Source: Companilactobacillus alimentarius DSM 20249
Lineage (GTDB): Bacteria; Bacillota; Bacilli; Lactobacillales; Lactobacillaceae
Direction: 5' to 3'
DNA length: 64,000 bases
Assembly: GCF_002849895.1 (NCBI RefSeq)
Contig: NZ_CP018867.1
Location: 1,426,001-1,490,000 of the forward strand
Part shown: piece by piece, positions 30,542 to 38,656 of the stretch
Position numbering within the stretch: the stretch's first letter is position 1
Layout: each line of letters begins with the position of its first letter
Notes under the pieces: generated by a model
The model's database searches: none
The model's input: the letters and a program-made list of their open reading frames with translations, nothing else
Told to the model about the DNA's origin: nothing
Program-made: the position numbers and the translations under genes

Positions 30542-30724
30542 TTATTTTAGAATTCTTTTAATGTTTACTAACGTTCCAAAAGCATAGCAAACATTAAATA
30601 TTAGTAGCGTTTTGATAACATCATTGTTAAAAGAAAATTTTGAAGGGAAAATAATTGATAATACCCAAGAAATTAAGAAAGTAATCAGGATACTTATGCA
30701 TATTCTAATCAAATTTTTTTTCAA
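30542..30724 (-). CDS. Small membrane protein, signalling/bacteriocin-island type
   Basis: Not recognised as a named family. 60 residues: basic start MKKNLIRI, a strong membrane helix (9-27), SKFSFNND, then a second hydrophobic stretch and a basic tail (NIKRILK). TTG start at 30724 with GGAGTG upstream. It lies downstream of a histidine kinase and response regulator. A paralogue with an internal stop lies at 33190-33353, so the gene was once duplicated on both sides of the two-component genes. Immunity protein or peptide-export helper are guesses from context. Confidence 0.55.
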   Translation of the reverse strand: MKKNLIRICISILITFLISWVLSIIFPSKFSFNNDVIKTLLIFNVCYAFGTLVNIKRILK

Positions 30725-30749
30725 TGTTTATCACTCCAAATGCCTTAAT

Positions 30750-30906
30750 CTATTGCCATCCCCAATTATTAATTGTCCCCATCAAGAAATTATAATCAAA
30801 CCAAATTCCACTTTTAACGGTTACTCCTCCTAATATACCAGTTACGGCGAGAGCAGCAACTTGTACATAATGAGAATTTTAATAAAGAATCTTTTCAATC
30901 TTTCAT
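30750..30906 (-). pseudogene. Broken small peptide gene with a Gly-Gly-like segment
   Basis: After AGGGAGGG and an ATG at 30906 the ATG frame stops after three codons. A TTG at 30898 opens a second frame (KRFFIKILIM) that also ends early. A third frame without any start continues with QVAALAVTGILGG, then about 24 residues containing VKSGIWFDYNF and ending NNWGWQ. Joining the second and third frames needs one frameshift around 30868. The result would be a short basic hydrophobic leader, a Gly-Gly and a Trp/Gly-rich tail: either a bacteriocin or pheromone-like precursor, or a paralogue of the 60-residue protein that follows. It appears inactive as read. Confidence 0.45.
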
Positions 30907-30946
30907 TCCATCCCTCCCTTTACTTCTCTCTATACCTAAATAATAA

Positions 30947-30976
30947 AAAAAATCACTTACGATGAAGTGATTTTTC
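30947..30976. terminator. Bidirectional terminator inside the signalling island
   Basis: AAAATCACTT and AAGTGATTTTT with a short loop, T-runs on both sides. It ends the two-component transcript on the minus strand after the 35-residue ORF. Confidence 0.8.
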
Positions 30977-30996
30977 TTCTAAATGTACAAATTTTG

Positions 30997-31104
30997 CTAT
31001 GAAATGTATCTTATGCTTCCGTGCTTCATAAAATATAGAAATAAAGAATAAAATAACGACAAAGTAATTAAATATTTAACCAATTTTTCTGATATACTCC
31101 TCAT
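30997..31104 (-). CDS. 35-residue hydrophobic peptide ORF after the histidine kinase
   Basis: The ATG at 31104 lies nine bases after the kinase stop, with GGGGAAATAA between. The product is MRSISEKLVKYLITLSLFYS followed by a hydrophobic stretch and the tail MKHGSIRYIS. An amphipathic basic start plus hydrophobic middle is like AgrD-type or other autoinducer precursors, but there is no Cys for a thiolactone and no agrB gene nearby. Position in the operon is the main support. It could be the signal peptide precursor or a spurious frame. Confidence 0.4.
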   Translation of the reverse strand: MRSISEKLVKYLITLSLFYSLFLYFMKHGSIRYIS

Positions 31105-31113
31105 TTATTTCCC

Positions 31114-32400
31114 CTATTCATTTATTAATGTTATTAATATGCCAAAAGAGTTTCCAGTTATTTTCAAACTAACATGCCCTAAGTAGTTTTTTACTATTAA
31201 ATCAATAAATTTTAATCCATAATCTTTACGCGCAAAATCTTTGTATCTGAAATTTCTAAACTGATTTAAAGACATTTTTTTCGAATAAGAAATAAATATG
31301 CTTACTCTTGATTCTTCTTTATAAATTTTAATTTCAAAAAATTTCTTATCAATATCTTGTTTGACGATATCTTCAAATGCCTTAGCAAATATAACGCTCA
31401 TAAGATTGACTTGATCTTTTACACTAATGAAATCACTTATATCTTCAGAATGATAGTTACTAATAAATTCAATTCCATTTTCATCACAAGTATCCTTTAT
31501 CTTATCTATTAATAGTCTCATAGAGATTTTTCCAGTTGGATTACTTATTCTTAATAAATTAGTATTTAAAGTCAAAAATCTATTCTCAATTAAAGTTCTG
31601 GCTAGAGAAACATCATTACTTTGAATTGCCTCATATATTTTAATTAATACTTCATCACTTCGATGTACTTGTATTGAAAGTTCTCTTTCCTCCTTATCTA
31701 GTAACTTAATTTTCTGTTGTTGCTCTTTATATAGGCCACTTAAGGATGCATATCTTTGTAATTCGAATTCATTTTTTCCTAGTTTATTAACTATAAATAT
31801 CGAATTGACAGACAATAACAGAGAACAAATAACTATCAATACTTGTAAACCAACCGTATATTCAACTGATCTATAAAATAATACCGTATCAAATATTAAT
31901 CCAATCACGGGTAATGAATATACTGATATCACTATCATCCAGCTTATTTTTGAATTGCCGAAGCTGAATACGTGTTTAAATATCAGAAAAAATAAAATCC
32001 CAATTATTGTTGAAATCACAAAAGCCTTTCCACGACTAAATTCATCAACATATGAGATATTTTCTATAATTAATATATAGAAACTTAATAACTCTAATAC
32101 AGCATTCACAACAAAGAAGGAAATCATATAAAGAAATTTTAAAATAAATTTCCCCTTGTACAGCATAAGTAAAGTAATCCATCCAATAATTGTTATGGTG
32201 CCTGTCAATAATGGACTTATTACAATTATTGTAGATATGAAACCAATTAATACATTAATTACAAAGGAGATAATTAAAAGAAATAGTTTTATATTATTTC
32301 TACGTACAAATATTATATCAACATAGTTAAACATTATTGTGACATGTACTATAGCAGAAACCAGTATTGCGCAATCGACTAAATAATTATTCACTTTCAT
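31114..32400 (-). CDS. AgrC/ComD-type membrane histidine kinase (GHKL), divergent catalytic motifs
   Basis: Peptide-pheromone receptor type: about six or seven N-terminal membrane helices (residues 5-205), then a cytoplasmic helical linker and a GHKL domain. The phospho-acceptor region reads SIQVHRSDEVLIKI where AgrC/ComD have HDxxN after Arg, so His is kept but Asp and Asn are not. The ATP-binding N-box reads NLMSVIFAKAFEDI instead of the usual DNAxEA. A late DYGLKFIDLIVKNYLG resembles the G box. Kinase activity may therefore be reduced or lost. The ATG overlaps the end of the response regulator gene by 14 bases. Strongly A/T-rich codon use. Confidence 0.8.
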   Translation of the reverse strand: MKVNNYLVDCAILVSAIVHVTIMFNYVDIIFVRRNNIKLFLLIISFVINVLIGFISTIIVISPLLTGTITIIGWITLLMLYKGKFILKFLYMISFFVVNAVLELLSFYILIIENISYVDEFSRGKAFVISTIIGILFFLIFKHVFSFGNSKISWMIVISVYSLPVIGLIFDTVLFYRSVEYTVGLQVLIVICSLLLSVNSIFIVNKLGKNEFELQRYASLSGLYKEQQQKIKLLDKEERELSIQVHRSDEVLIKIYEAIQSNDVSLARTLIENRFLTLNTNLLRISNPTGKISMRLLIDKIKDTCDENGIEFISNYHSEDISDFISVKDQVNLMSVIFAKAFEDIVKQDIDKKFFEIKIYKEESRVSIFISYSKKMSLNQFRNFRYKDFARKDYGLKFIDLIVKNYLGHVSLKITGNSFGILITLINE

Positions 32401-33148
32401 TCATCCCAGATAGGATAAAACTATCTAATTTATCTATCAATTTTTTCCTTCTTAATCTCGATAAAGGCAAAACGATATCTTTGTCTTCCATCAGAACAAC
32501 TCCACTTTTCACTGCCTTTACTCGCCTTATGTTAATAATCACTGATCTATAAATTTGAAAGAAATATTTTTTATTTAATTTTTCTTTTAAATCATTTAAC
32601 CTATTATGAATAATAATAGATTTATTTTCCATAGTTATAGATATCGATCTATCATAGGAATTCATAACTTGAATGGCAATAATTTTATCCTCAGGTATAA
32701 TCTCAGTACTATTGTTATCAATATCTTTAATCATAATTACCTTTTTTTCCCTCTCATCTCTTTCAAAATTAGCTAAAATAGTTGATAATATTTTTTCTAA
32801 TTTTTCATAAACAACAGGCTTACATATATATCCATCCGGATTTGCTCCAAAAGAATCAAATACAAATTCTGGATAGCTTGAAATAAAAATAACACTTCGT
32901 ATTTTAGAGCCATAGTTTTTTCTTAACAGCTTAGCTTCATCAATTCCATTATTTGCATTCATCTGGACGTCCAACAATAACACAATATTAAGTAGTTCAG
33001 CTTGTCTCATATATTCTTTCAAATCATTTATATCACTAAAATAATACGTTTTAAAATCAATATTATGTCTGATTTCATATATACTTATATATTTTATAAT
33101 CTTATCCAAATCATCTACATTATCATCACAAACCGCTAAATTTAACAT
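32387..33148 (-). CDS. LytTR-family response regulator (AgrA/ComE type)
   Basis: Transcription regulator. The receiver domain has LAVCDDNVDD (acidic pocket), the phospho-Asp in VLLLDVQMNANNG (near residue 59) and the Lys in YICKPV. The C-terminal LytTR DNA-binding domain covers about residues 140-253, with YFFQIYRSVIINIRRVKAV. The receiver looks intact, unlike the partner kinase. ATG at 33148 after GGAGAAAAGG. Directly upstream lies a broken paralogue of the small membrane protein found at the other end of the operon. Class-typical targets are peptide, transporter and immunity genes. Confidence 0.88.
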   Translation of the reverse strand: MLNLAVCDDNVDDLDKIIKYISIYEIRHNIDFKTYYFSDINDLKEYMRQAELLNIVLLLDVQMNANNGIDEAKLLRKNYGSKIRSVIFISSYPEFVFDSFGANPDGYICKPVVYEKLEKILSTILANFERDEREKKVIMIKDIDNNSTEIIPEDKIIAIQVMNSYDRSISITMENKSIIIHNRLNDLKEKLNKKYFFQIYRSVIINIRRVKAVKSGVVLMEDKDIVLPLSRLRRKKLIDKLDSFILSGMNESE

Positions 33149-33189
33149 TTGCCTTTTCTCCTACATAACTTATTTTGTTTATATAACAA

Positions 33190-33353
33190 AGTAACTTGTT
33201 TCTCTAAAGCAAAACAAATATTCACTATTAATAATGCCTTGATGGTGTTACCATCAAAAGAAAATCCTGAAGGTCAAATGACTGATACTATCCAAGAAGC
33301 TGAAAGGGTAACAATAATAGCTATACATATTCTAAAAAATTCGATTTTATCAT
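33190..33353 (-). pseudogene. Degraded paralogue of the 60-residue small membrane protein
   Basis: The reverse frame reads DKIEFFRICIAIIVTLSASW, IVSVI, a TGA stop (33274-33276), then PSGFSFDGNTIKALLIVNIC. This aligns along its length with the intact protein at 30542-30724 (NLIRICISILITFLISWVLS, IIFPSKFSFNNDVIKTLLIF). The ATG at 33353 is in another frame, so at least two lesions exist. DNA similarity extends into the upstream leader (AATTGGGATGCAACATTG against AATTGGGGATGGCAATAG), which supports duplication. Confidence 0.7.
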
Positions 33354-33445
33354 GTTTTCTCACCCCAGAGAGGACAATGTTGCATCCCAATTTTTTAGTT
33401 CTAATTCCAGTATCTCATGCAGTTAATCTTTTTTAAACAAAAAAA

Positions 33446-33469
33446 CTGAATACCTATAATGGCATTCAG
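33446..33469 (-). terminator. Orphan terminator upstream of the signalling island
   Basis: CTGAATGCC / GGTATTCAG around ATTATA, followed by TTTTTTTG on the reverse strand. No minus-strand gene lies upstream, so it is either a leader attenuator or a relic. The stretch 33354-33610 holds no other gene. Confidence 0.6.
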
Positions 33470-33479
33470 CCTAATGATA

Positions 33480-33523
33480 ATAGGACTCAGAAATCTATCT
33501 CAATGATTTCTGAGTCCTATTTT
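33480..33523 (+). terminator. Orphan + strand terminator at the right border of the island
   Basis: A 17-pair stem (ATAGGACTCAGAAATC / GATTTCTGAGTCCTAT) followed by TTTTTC. No + strand gene precedes it within the island. It shares its core with the terminator at 30241-30280. Confidence 0.75.
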
Positions 33524-33610
33524 TCTGAAAACCAATCTAAATTACCCAATTTATGACGAAATACATCTATAATAAATTCATTGACCTATTTAGAAAGTAG
33601 AAAATTTATT

Positions 33611-34762
33611 ATGAAAACTCGCTTATATACACCTAATGTAATTCTGGTTTTGATTGCCAGTTTCTTTTACATGATGAGTTCAATGCTAATTACGCCAATC
33701 ATCGCTGAATTCACTCAAAGTATCGGAGCCACCAGCGCCATCGCTGGTTTGATTGCCGGAATCATGAATATAACATCATTATTGTTACGACCAATCGCCG
33801 GGAATTTAACTGATCGTGTTTCCAAATACCAACTAACTATGATTGGAGCTTCATTTTTACTGCTAGCCAATCTAGGATACAGTCTGACTACTAATATTGC
33901 TCTTATCACTTTTTTGAGAATTATAAATGGTTTAGGATACACTTTATGTTCCGTTTGCATGTCAACTTGGATCGCCGATTTATTGCCACCGACTCGTGTC
34001 GGAGCTGGTATGGGAATTTATGGTTTGGCTAATGCTTTGGGTATGGCTTGTGGTCCTGCTATTAGTATTTATCTTTACAAACATGTTAGTCACCAATCTT
34101 CATTTTGGGTGGCTGCTTTTTACAGTCTATTTTTGATTATCATTATTCAATTCGTGACTAATCGTGGTCTACCTACCAAAAGTTCTAAAGCTTCTAAGCC
34201 ACACCACTTGAGAATCGTTCAGCCTCGTGTTGTTCCAATTGCGATAATTTTATTGCTCTTTTCATTGCCTTATTTTGCTACCCAGACCTATATCGTCAGC
34301 TACATTGCTCGCCGTCATTTCAATGTTTCGCCAGGAATATTTTTCCCCATCTATGCTGTTATTTTACTAGTTCTACGATTATCAATGCGTGATCTTTTTG
34401 ATCGAGTACCTTTTCGCAAATTCTTATGGATAAGTTTACTCGGTAACTTCGTTGGACTTATCGGATTGACTTATTTGACCAACTGGTTCCTCTTGTTAAT
34501 TAGTACGACTGGTTTAGCCGTTGGCTACGGTTTGATGTTCTCAATTTGTCAGGCTAAAGCTTTGATGGTGGTAAATCAAAATGAACATGGAATTGCCAAC
34601 AGTACCTTCTTCATCGGCGTCGATCTAGGGATGTCTTTGGGACCAATCACTGGTGGATTAATCAGTAACTTCTTACCTATGGCGTGGTTTTATCCCATGA
34701 TGATGATTACTTTGCCGCTGATTGTTTGGGTTTATTGGGCAAATCGTAAGTTGTTAGGTTAG
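33611..34762 (+). CDS. MFS transporter
   Basis: Twelve-helix major facilitator, probably a drug or metabolite exporter. The first loop between helices 2 and 3 reads RPIAGNLTDRVSKYQ, matching the MFS motif with the conserved Asp and Arg. Helix 4/5 has ADLLPPTRVGAGMGIYGLANALG, like antiporter motif C regions. About 383 residues from the ATG at 33611; a longer frame from the TTG at 33581 has no better RBS. Substrate unknown. It is followed by a strong bidirectional terminator. Confidence 0.85.
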   Translation: MKTRLYTPNVILVLIASFFYMMSSMLITPIIAEFTQSIGATSAIAGLIAGIMNITSLLLRPIAGNLTDRVSKYQLTMIGASFLLLANLGYSLTTNIALITFLRIINGLGYTLCSVCMSTWIADLLPPTRVGAGMGIYGLANALGMACGPAISIYLYKHVSHQSSFWVAAFYSLFLIIIIQFVTNRGLPTKSSKASKPHHLRIVQPRVVPIAIILLLFSLPYFATQTYIVSYIARRHFNVSPGIFFPIYAVILLVLRLSMRDLFDRVPFRKFLWISLLGNFVGLIGLTYLTNWFLLLISTTGLAVGYGLMFSICQAKALMVVNQNEHGIANSTFFIGVDLGMSLGPITGGLISNFLPMAWFYPMMMITLPLIVWVYWANRKLLG

Positions 34763-34790
34763 TTGTCAACTCAATTTTCCAGTATAAAAA

Positions 34791-34833
34791 TGCCTGTATT
34801 GATTAAATTTACTAATCAATACAGGCATTTTTG
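34791..34833. terminator. Bidirectional terminator
   Basis: TGCCTGTATTGATTA and TAATCAATACAGGCA form a perfect 15-pair stem between convergent genes, with TTTTTG on the + side. Confidence 0.92.
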
Positions 34834-34852
34834 TTTTCTATATTCTAAAGAT

Positions 34853-35494
34853 TTATTCAATTACGTCTGTGATATCCTCATCACCCGTGACAAAATTGAA
34901 ATCTTTTTTAATTGTTGAAGGTGTCTTCAAGGCTTGTGCAATCACTTTAGCAACGTCTTGTCTTGAAACGCTACCACCTTCGTAGTTACTTTGAATCTTA
35001 ACTTTTCCAGTCGCATCATCATCTGTAAGAGTGCCTGGATGAACGATGGTATAATCCAAATCGGTACCACGAAGATACTTATCAGCATAATGTTTAGCTG
35101 TATAGTATGGTCTAATTCCAGAAGCATTCCACTTGCTAGGATCATCGCTATAAACAGCACTGACCATAATGTAACGCTTGATACCGCGATCTTGAGCAAT
35201 ATCCATTGTCTTGATTGCACCATCAAGATCAATCTCCATTGTTAAATCATCCCCAGCACCACCAGCTCCGGCACTAAATACTATCGTATCAGCTCCTGAA
35301 GCCGCAATACTTGCTCTAATATCCTCAGCTGAATCAATCAAATTAATATATTGTGTGGCAATTCCTTTGTCTTCATACTTCTTAATTTGTTCTTCCTTAC
35401 GTAATCCGGCGACAAAATCAATCTTTTGTGCTTGTAGTTCCTCAACTAGCAAACGCCCAACTTTACCATGGGCACCAATAATAAGTACTTTCAT
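34853..35494 (-). CDS. NAD(P)-binding oxidoreductase (atypical SDR, NAD(P)H-binding domain)
   Basis: Rossmann protein starting MKVLIIGAHGKVGRLLVEEL (GxxGxxG). VFSAGAGGAG and YIMVSAVYSD mark the core strands. It has YYTAKHYADKYL, with a Tyr/Lys pair as in extended SDR proteins, and YTIVHPGTLTDD. At 213 residues it fits the YwnB/CsbD-like group of NAD(P)H-binding proteins, often redox or stress linked. AAAGGAGG precedes the ATG. Substrate unknown; monocistronic. Confidence 0.87.
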   Translation of the reverse strand: MKVLIIGAHGKVGRLLVEELQAQKIDFVAGLRKEEQIKKYEDKGIATQYINLIDSAEDIRASIAASGADTIVFSAGAGGAGDDLTMEIDLDGAIKTMDIAQDRGIKRYIMVSAVYSDDPSKWNASGIRPYYTAKHYADKYLRGTDLDYTIVHPGTLTDDDATGKVKIQSNYEGGSVSRQDVAKVIAQALKTPSTIKKDFNFVTGDEDITDVIE

Positions 35495-35575
35495 TAAATG
35501 AGCCTCCTTTGAATACTGTTACTGTATCAACAAATATTTATTTTGGCTATTATTTTGTATTTTGATAAATAGAAA

Positions 35576-35618
35576 AAAGAATCTCAATAATCCTTAATTG
35601 GACTACTGAGATTCTTTT
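35576..35618. terminator. Terminator after prs
   Basis: AAGAATCTCA ... TGAGATTCTT stem with A/T-rich flanks, right after the prs stop at 35636. Confidence 0.75.
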
Positions 35619-35635
35619 ATGTGAAACTGAGAAAA

Positions 35636-36616
35636 TTATTTAATTTCTGTATAGCTATCACGAACTGTGAACAATGAGTCGATTGATTCATTCAATTCAG
35701 TCATCTTAATAGCATCGCCTAACAAGTCGGTTACAGAAAGTATCTTTAATTTATCAAACTTACAATCATCTGGAACTACAATTGAATCTGAAACTAGTAC
35801 TTCCATCAAATCTGATTTTTCTAATTTCTTGGCTGCATCCTTTGAAAAGATAGGATGTGTTGCAACTGCTGAAATTGTCTTAGCACCAGCAACTTTAACA
35901 GCCTCAGCGCTATTGATCATTCTTGTTCCTGTATCAATCAAATCATCAACGATAACACATTGTTTACCATCGACATCACCAATGATATCAGGAATAACTT
36001 CGTCGTCTTCAGTTGATCTTTGGTCAACGATAGCAATTTGTGAACCAAAAACTTCTGCCAAAGCACGAGCACGTTTAGTTGAATTGTGATCTGGAGCAAC
36101 GAAAACAAAGTCATCAGGATTCTTGATTTTCTTTTCAAAATAGCTAGCGAAAATAGGCATAGCACGTAAGTGATCAACTGGGATATCAAAGAATCCTTGA
36201 ATTTGATCAGCATGCATATCAAGTGCGATCACGCGATCGACTTTACCTAATTCCAACATATTAGCAAATAACTTAGCAGAGATAGGTTCCCTTGAACGAG
36301 ATTTTCTATCTGAACGAGTATATGCAAAGTATGGCAATACACAAGTTATATTTTGTGCACTGGCACGTCTAAGAGCATCTACAGCAATCATCAATTCCAT
36401 AAAATTATCGTTAACAGGATCTGAAACTGAATGAATGATGTAAACGTCCTTGCCACGAATACTTTCGTTCATTTGAATGTTTATTTCACCATCACTAAAG
36501 TGTGAAACCGAAGCATCCAATAATGGAATCCCCATATAGTCAGAAATTCTTTTTGCTAATGGTCGATTACCATTTAAAGAAAGTAAAGCAACGTTATCTA
36601 ATGTACTATTAGACAT
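35636..36616 (-). CDS. prs: Ribose-phosphate pyrophosphokinase
   Basis: Makes PRPP from ribose 5-phosphate and ATP for nucleotide, His and Trp synthesis. Family motifs: LNGNRPLAKRISDYMGIPL, FSDGEINIQMNESIRG, the divalent-ion/ATP region ALDMHADQIQGFFDIPVDHL, and the PRPP loop CVIVDDLIDTGTRM. Length 326, slightly longer than most. GGAGGACAAAT precedes the ATG. A YueI-type gene lies 15 bases upstream on the same strand and is probably co-transcribed. Confidence 0.95.
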   Translation of the reverse strand: MSNSTLDNVALLSLNGNRPLAKRISDYMGIPLLDASVSHFSDGEINIQMNESIRGKDVYIIHSVSDPVNDNFMELMIAVDALRRASAQNITCVLPYFAYTRSDRKSRSREPISAKLFANMLELGKVDRVIALDMHADQIQGFFDIPVDHLRAMPIFASYFEKKIKNPDDFVFVAPDHNSTKRARALAEVFGSQIAIVDQRSTEDDEVIPDIIGDVDGKQCVIVDDLIDTGTRMINSAEAVKVAGAKTISAVATHPIFSKDAAKKLEKSDLMEVLVSDSIVVPDDCKFDKLKILSVTDLLGDAIKMTELNESIDSLFTVRDSYTEIK

Positions 36617-36631
36617 ATTTGTCCTCCAAAA

Positions 36632-37012
36632 TTATATAAGTACTGGTCTACCAACAGGTTTACTCTCATCAGCAATCACCAATCCCATGTCATTCTCCGA
36701 CAATGGACGGTCTTTAGTACGGACTCCTGATTGTGAAACTATTGTAAACTTATACTTTAATTTTACACTCAACTGGAGGTAATTATCCAGTAAATATGAA
36801 TCAATTTTACCATTTAAATAAAGATGATACTCAGGATACTTCCGCATCACATTTTCAACCGTTTTCACATTATCTGGATTCTTCACTTGTGAAACTGTTA
36901 AGGCAATTGCTACCCTCTCAGCAAAGTTACCCAAAAATTTGTTCTTCTCATCAGGCTTTAATTGTGGCTTACCAAAAATATTCTTCTTAATGTAATCTTC
37001 AACGTTAGTCAT
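36632..37012 (-). CDS. YueI family protein (DUF1694)
   Basis: Small soluble protein of unknown function. MTNVEDYIKKNIFGKPQLKPDEKNKFLGNF is the recognisable N-terminus and AIALTVSQVKN the conserved core. About 126 residues. Start at the ATG at 37012 with GGAGGG upstream; the longer frame to 37033 spans that site. It probably shares a transcript with prs, 15 bases downstream. Confidence 0.8.
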   Translation of the reverse strand: MTNVEDYIKKNIFGKPQLKPDEKNKFLGNFAERVAIALTVSQVKNPDNVKTVENVMRKYPEYHLYLNGKIDSYLLDNYLQLSVKLKYKFTIVSQSGVRTKDRPLSENDMGLVIADESKPVGRPVLI

Positions 37013-37130
37013 ATTTAACCCTCCATATGTCATAGTATAGCTGAGAACGGAATAATATAAAAGAATGATAATCTTTCCTTACTTGTCCTGTAAAATTGTA
37101 TAATGTTCGTAAAGAAAGGATGTGTTACTT

Positions 37131-37370
37131 ATGGATGAAATGGTATTTTTTAATCCCGGTGATGCAATTGCCAATTCAAAAGACTTTGGTGAGGCTGTCC
37201 GTGGAGCACAAATTTACAAAGCTAAGGATCCTTATGAATCATCCCTTATCGTTGCTGAGGATGTCAGCGATAACAAATCTTTTGTGGTTTACTTTGCTAA
37301 AGATGAAAAATCTAAAGTAAAAGATTCCGATAAAAGTGTTGTACCCTATCATTTGAAGAAAAAAATCTAA
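37131..37370 (+). CDS. Small acidic/basic protein of unknown function
   Basis: Not recognised. 79 residues (MDEMVFFNPGDAIANSKDFG ...), soluble and rich in Asp and Lys, ending VVPYHLKKKI. AAAGAAAGGATG upstream, an ATG start and a following terminator all support a real gene. It is divergent from the yueI-prs pair. A TATAAT box is visible at about 37099. Confidence 0.6.
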   Translation: MDEMVFFNPGDAIANSKDFGEAVRGAQIYKAKDPYESSLIVAEDVSDNKSFVVYFAKDEKSKVKDSDKSVVPYHLKKKI

Positions 37371-37381
37371 TAAAACATTAA

Positions 37382-37430
37382 AGGGCCGATACAGCAATCA
37401 TCAATAATGGTTACTGTATCAGCCCTTTTT
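37382..37430 (+). terminator. Terminator after the small protein gene
   Basis: GGGCCGATACAG ... CTGTATCAGCCC stem followed by TTTTTT. Confidence 0.9.
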
Positions 37431-37479
37431 TACATCTTAATTCAACACTTTTTCGTGTGACACAATTGTCATTTTTCAA

Positions 37480-38076
37480 TCAGGATAAACTTTTTTTCAG
37501 CCAATTATTCAAAAAAGCAAGCTGTTCTCTAGTATGGAATCTGTGTTGTCCACCCTGCATAATCGTTATGTGAGCGTTATGACTCTTAGTAAAACTATCT
37601 AATGTCTCCATAGAAGTATGATCATCATGTTCTCCATAAAGAATCTCAGTGGGAACTTTCCAAACTACAGGATTTTTTCGAACGTACTGCAAACTCTTCC
37701 ATGTTATTTCTTCACCATTGATACTTACAACTTTTTGCTGTTCCAATTCTGATTCGGTAACAGAATTTTTAGCTAGTAAATCTTCCAAATACTGTTCCAT
37801 ATTCAACAATGGAGAAATGAAGAGAGCTTTTTTGATATTCATCTTCTTGGTCAACATCGTAAAATATGCGCCAATACTATTTGCTAGTATAAGGACTTGA
37901 TCGTATTGAGAGCTTACTTGATCATAAACATCTGTGATTTGTTTTTCAACAATCCATGGTAAATATTCTTGATAAGCGACGCCAACAAAATCATAATTTG
38001 GACAAATTTCTTTAAAACGTTCAATTTCTGAGGCACTGCCACCTTTACCATGAACGTAAATAATCACTTTTTTCAA
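37480..38076 (-). CDS. Alpha/beta hydrolase
   Basis: Serine hydrolase fold. The first strand and oxyanion loop read VIIYVHGKGGS. The nucleophile elbow appears as LANSIGAYF (Ser in NSIG rather than GxSxG), the Asp is in LYGEHDDHT, and the His is in GGQHRFH. About 198 residues. TTG start at 38076 with GGGAG eight bases upstream; a longer frame to 38097 is possible. Substrate unknown. It is the last gene of a run of four on the minus strand, with 50 bases separating it from the MerR gene. Confidence 0.8.
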   Translation of the reverse strand: MKKVIIYVHGKGGSASEIERFKEICPNYDFVGVAYQEYLPWIVEKQITDVYDQVSSQYDQVLILANSIGAYFTMLTKKMNIKKALFISPLLNMEQYLEDLLAKNSVTESELEQQKVVSINGEEITWKSLQYVRKNPVVWKVPTEILYGEHDDHTSMETLDSFTKSHNAHITIMQGGQHRFHTREQLAFLNNWLKKSLS

Positions 38077-38128
38077 AATTTCAGCTCCCAACCTCAAAAC
38101 AGACGATCATCAAATCATTTGCTTTTAT

Positions 38129-38638
38129 TTAATTTTCTCGATTGCGATAATCTTTAACATTAATAAAATTCTGTAATTCTTTCAAATTTCCTTCATCTTT
38201 TAAATGCTGACTGTACTCCTTATCCAAATCTGGGATAACCTCATTTGTTCCAGGAACAAAATGAATTGTTTCAGTTCCAGCTTCGACAGCAGTACGGTAA
38301 TACCATTCTTTGAATTTTAAATAACTCATGGTATCTTCTAAATCCGTAATCCTTTGTTGCAAATCTTTGTGGTGTCTTTCTAATAATTCATATCTTTTCT
38401 CAAGAGTATTATCTCCTTGAAGACGATATTCAATAAATTTAGAGATATCAGCTATTGAGACACCAGCATTTTTTAAGCAAATAATTGTTCTCATCAAATG
38501 AATATCATTGTCCGTAAATTCGCGTCGACCAATATCGTTACGATTAACAAATGGCAACAGTCCTGATTTGTCATAATAACGAATCGTATCAATTGTGACG
38601 CCTAATTTCTTCGATACTTGCCCTATACTATAGCTCAT
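38129..38638 (-). CDS. MerR family transcriptional regulator
   Basis: An N-terminal MerR winged helix (MSYSIGQVSKKLGVTIDTIRYYDKSGLLP) is followed by a coiled-coil dimerisation helix (about residues 80-115) and a short C-terminal segment. 169 residues, no Cys pair for metals. It follows the SDR gene by 18 bases and is likely part of the same operon, so it probably regulates the SDR and SRPBCC genes. Confidence 0.87.
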   Translation of the reverse strand: MSYSIGQVSKKLGVTIDTIRYYDKSGLLPFVNRNDIGRREFTDNDIHLMRTIICLKNAGVSIADISKFIEYRLQGDNTLEKRYELLERHHKDLQQRITDLEDTMSYLKFKEWYYRTAVEAGTETIHFVPGTNEVIPDLDKEYSQHLKDEGNLKELQNFINVKDYRNREN

Positions 38639-38656
38639 AAATTACCTCTATTATCA

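Noticed and set aside
33149..33436. A + strand frame of 95 codons
   Set aside because: It is antisense to the degraded small-protein paralogue and its leader, with no RBS or family similarity.
37096..37320. A + strand frame of 74 codons overlapping the 79-residue gene
   Set aside because: The other frame has the better RBS, an ATG and ends just before a terminator.
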